Assembly: GCA_003427395.1 (NCBI GenBank)
Contig: BFEA01000445.1
Coordinates: 1,014,475-1,035,813, forward strand
Direction: 5' to 3'
Origin: Chara braunii
Taxonomy: Eukaryota; Streptophyta; Charophyceae; Charales; Characeae
DNA length: 21,339 nucleotides
How positions within the stretch are numbered: the first letter of the stretch is position 1; each line of letters opens with the position of its first letter. This document shows positions 20,000 to 21,339 of the stretch, piece by piece. Below the pieces are notes generated by a model. It saw nothing but the letters and a program-made list of their open reading frames with translations. It had not been told where the DNA came from and searched no databases. The translations under genes and the position numbers were made by a program.

Positions 20000-20340
20000 T
20001 AAAAAAATACAAAAAAATTCATATCTCGCCTTTTAGCCGTTCGAATTTCTCAGATAATGTCTCAAAACGTTCTAAAAAAATGTCTCAAAACATTCATCTC
20101 GTCTCAAAGCGCGCGGATCAGGAGATATCGAGGAAAAACAAATTAGAAATTTTTACTCATAATTTTTTATTTTATCTTTTAGATTTTTAATTAGAAAAAT
20201 ACAAAAAATTCCATATCTTTTTTTCTAGCCGTTAGAATTTTTTAAAAAACGTCTCAAAACATTCGCCTCGACAAGAGGGCGAACTTTGCTTCCAGTGCGG
20301 CTCGCGCGAAAGCGCGCGGATCGGGAGATATCGAAAAAAA
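20000..20340. repeat. diverged ~200-bp leader duplication with GTCTCAAA motifs
   Basis: AAATACAAAAAA...CATATC at about 20005-20025 recurs at about 20197-20217, and AGCGCGCGGATCRGGAGATATCGA recurs at 20108 and 20311. The period is therefore 192-203 bp. GTCTCAAA occurs at 20059, 20082, 20101 and 20251, and also upstream at 19881. Confidence 0.75.
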
Positions 20341-20462
20341 AAAGAATTATAAAACTAAAGGAAAATAAAAAAATCAGTTAATCAACTCATTTAAAGCTAA
20401 TTAGTTTAGCCTGCGCACCCCCGTTGATTGGGCAAGGTCGAGGCCTTGGGGGTGCAATCCCC

Positions 20463-20480
20463 TCCCCGGCAACGACGCCA
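20463..20480 (-). promoter_or_regulatory. primer-binding site, tRNA-Asp type
   Basis: The minus strand reads TGGCGTCGTTGCCGGGGA, complementary to the 3' end of a plant-type tRNA-Asp (including CCA) at 17 of 18 positions. It begins five bases after the inner end of the 5' LTR (20486), the expected place for the minus-strand DNA primer. It fixes both element orientation and LTR boundary. The single mismatch fits decay or a variant tRNA. Confidence 0.88.
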
Positions 20481-20485
20481 AAATT

Positions 20486-21273
20486 TGTGAGAAAACCCGG
20501 GGAGGGGTGCCTACCGTTCGCCGAAGCCAAGGGCAACGGCGTCTGTCACCCGTCGCGCCCGCTTCCGAGGTCCTCGGCGAGCAGCAGGGTGTGGGTGTAT
20601 GATTAGATTCACTGTTTCCACTCTCCTTAAATTTGGTATCCCCGTGTGCTCACGCCATGACAAGTTCAAACAGTCAACATTAGTCCGGGCAAGATCGCGC
20701 AATGAGGGGTTTGAATTGTCAACTGTGAGGCTCGCAAGCGCAAACAGTAGTTAGCTTTCAATAGCCAACTTCCAGATCGAAGAGTTCTTACAACACCGTT
20801 TAAACAGTCAACTGCCAAGCTCGCAAGGTCAAGCAATAGTTAGCTTTCAATAGTCACTTCCAGATCGAAGAGTTCTTACAACACCCCGTTTAAATAGTCA
20901 ACTGTCAAGCCCGCAAGGTCGTGCAGTGGGGAGTTCAATTTTTCAGCCATAAGAACATGCGGCAGTAAGTTTCAAAGACGATGTCGATTCGCCCAGCTTG
21001 CGGCAAGTCACTTTTTCACGTACTCATTGTCCAGGGACAACATTCAGAGACTTAGCCACTTCACGTAGCTCAAAAAGATCCAGGACATTGCAAGGTCCCC
21101 TTCACCCGTAATCCTTGTCCAGGGGCAACATACGGGGGCCAGCCCCTTTGCAAGCGGAGAGAAGTTCACAGATTGAGGGGTCACGTAGTTCAAAATTAGG
21201 GAGAAAGGTTGAATTTCTTCCCCCAAGCCTCTTTCGGCCAGCTAGCGGTAAATGAGCGATCTGGCAAGTCCGT

Positions 21274-21339
<66 letters not shown>
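20486..21339 (-). repeat. 5' LTR of the element, truncated by the window
   Basis: It matches the LTR at 6651 from its TGTGAG edge onward and abuts the primer-binding site. The window stops in the CT tract, so the transcription start, U3 and outer end are not visible. Differences from the other copy include substitutions clustered at about 20640-20690 and a five-base length change in an A run near 21074. Confidence 0.93.
21277..21339. repeat. (CT)n microsatellite at the window end
   Basis: Uninterrupted CT repeat reaching the last base, equivalent to 7447 onward in the other LTR. The assembly or window boundary falls inside it. Confidence 0.97.

Larger units (their letters stand above)
18041..20462 (-). 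other. 5' leader of the element, no gene seen
   Basis: About 2.4 kb between the leader array and the primer-binding site. It is GC-mixed up to about 18640 and strongly AT-rich beyond. It contains a degenerate GGGTGGGCGGGA repeat (about 18180-18270), overlapping inverted repeats at 18527-18576, a TTCGGCAGCG/CGCTGCCGAA hairpin at 19117-19184 whose surroundings are duplicated at about 19275-19375, an 18-bp palindrome at 19906-19923, and a roughly 200-bp duplication at about 20000-20340. An AAACCCTAG telo-box-like sequence lies near 18789. One ambiguous base is at 18162. No open frame here resembles a protein. Confidence 0.65.

Overview
The window looks like nuclear DNA of a green-lineage eukaryote. 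It is gene-poor and rich in repeats, with long (CT)n and (TG)n microsatellites, poly(A)/poly(T) runs, many short tandem arrays, and one large, decayed Ty3/gypsy (Metaviridae) LTR retrotransposon. The primer-binding site is complementary to a plant-type tRNA-Asp 3' end with one mismatch. The polyprotein style reminds me of retroelement proteins from the streptophyte alga Chara. That attribution is from memory and is weak. I recognise no intact host protein gene. Three ambiguous bases (326, 401, 18162) and CT repeats at both window edges suggest a draft contig that breaks at microsatellites.

Positions 1-6650 flank the retrotransposon. They hold small tandem repeats, homopolymer runs and two striking RNA-level structures. 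The first, on the minus strand at 652-707, is a compact sequence with every conserved element of a hammerhead self-cleaving ribozyme: CTGATGA, a closed stem II, GAAA, and a GUC cleavage site on a paired open stem III. The second, at 3707-3797, is a foldback with 43-position arms, about 40 of them paired, around a 5-nt loop. Further along are a 33-bp in-phase repeat encoding a His/Arg-rich 11-residue unit (4975-5105) and other degenerate repeats.

Positions 6651-21339 are one Ty3/gypsy element transcribed from the minus strand. Its 3' LTR starts at 6651. Its 5' LTR starts at 20486 and runs off the window in a CT repeat. The LTR copies differ by roughly 4% by hand count. In element order (right to left) there is the PBS (20463-20480), a 2.7-kb AT-rich leader with duplications and hairpins, a 26-bp leader array (17836-18040), then gag with capsid and CCHC knuckle, a retropepsin, reverse transcriptase, RNase H, and a DD35E integrase with HHCC and GPY/F modules (17778-11109). 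A 30-bp array (9495-10195) lies near or inside the 3' LTR. A polypurine tract followed by TG at 10552-10565 suggests the LTR may be about 3.9 kb long.

The polyprotein is dead. I read about 15 in-frame stop codons (mostly TAG and TGA), at least four frameshifts, loss of the protease active-site motif, loss of RT motif A, and a changed first RNase H acidic residue. One frameshift can be read directly as a single-base loss in one copy of a 39-bp repeat. The parts fit an ancestral single gag-pro-pol frame. The copy could move only with proteins supplied by relatives.
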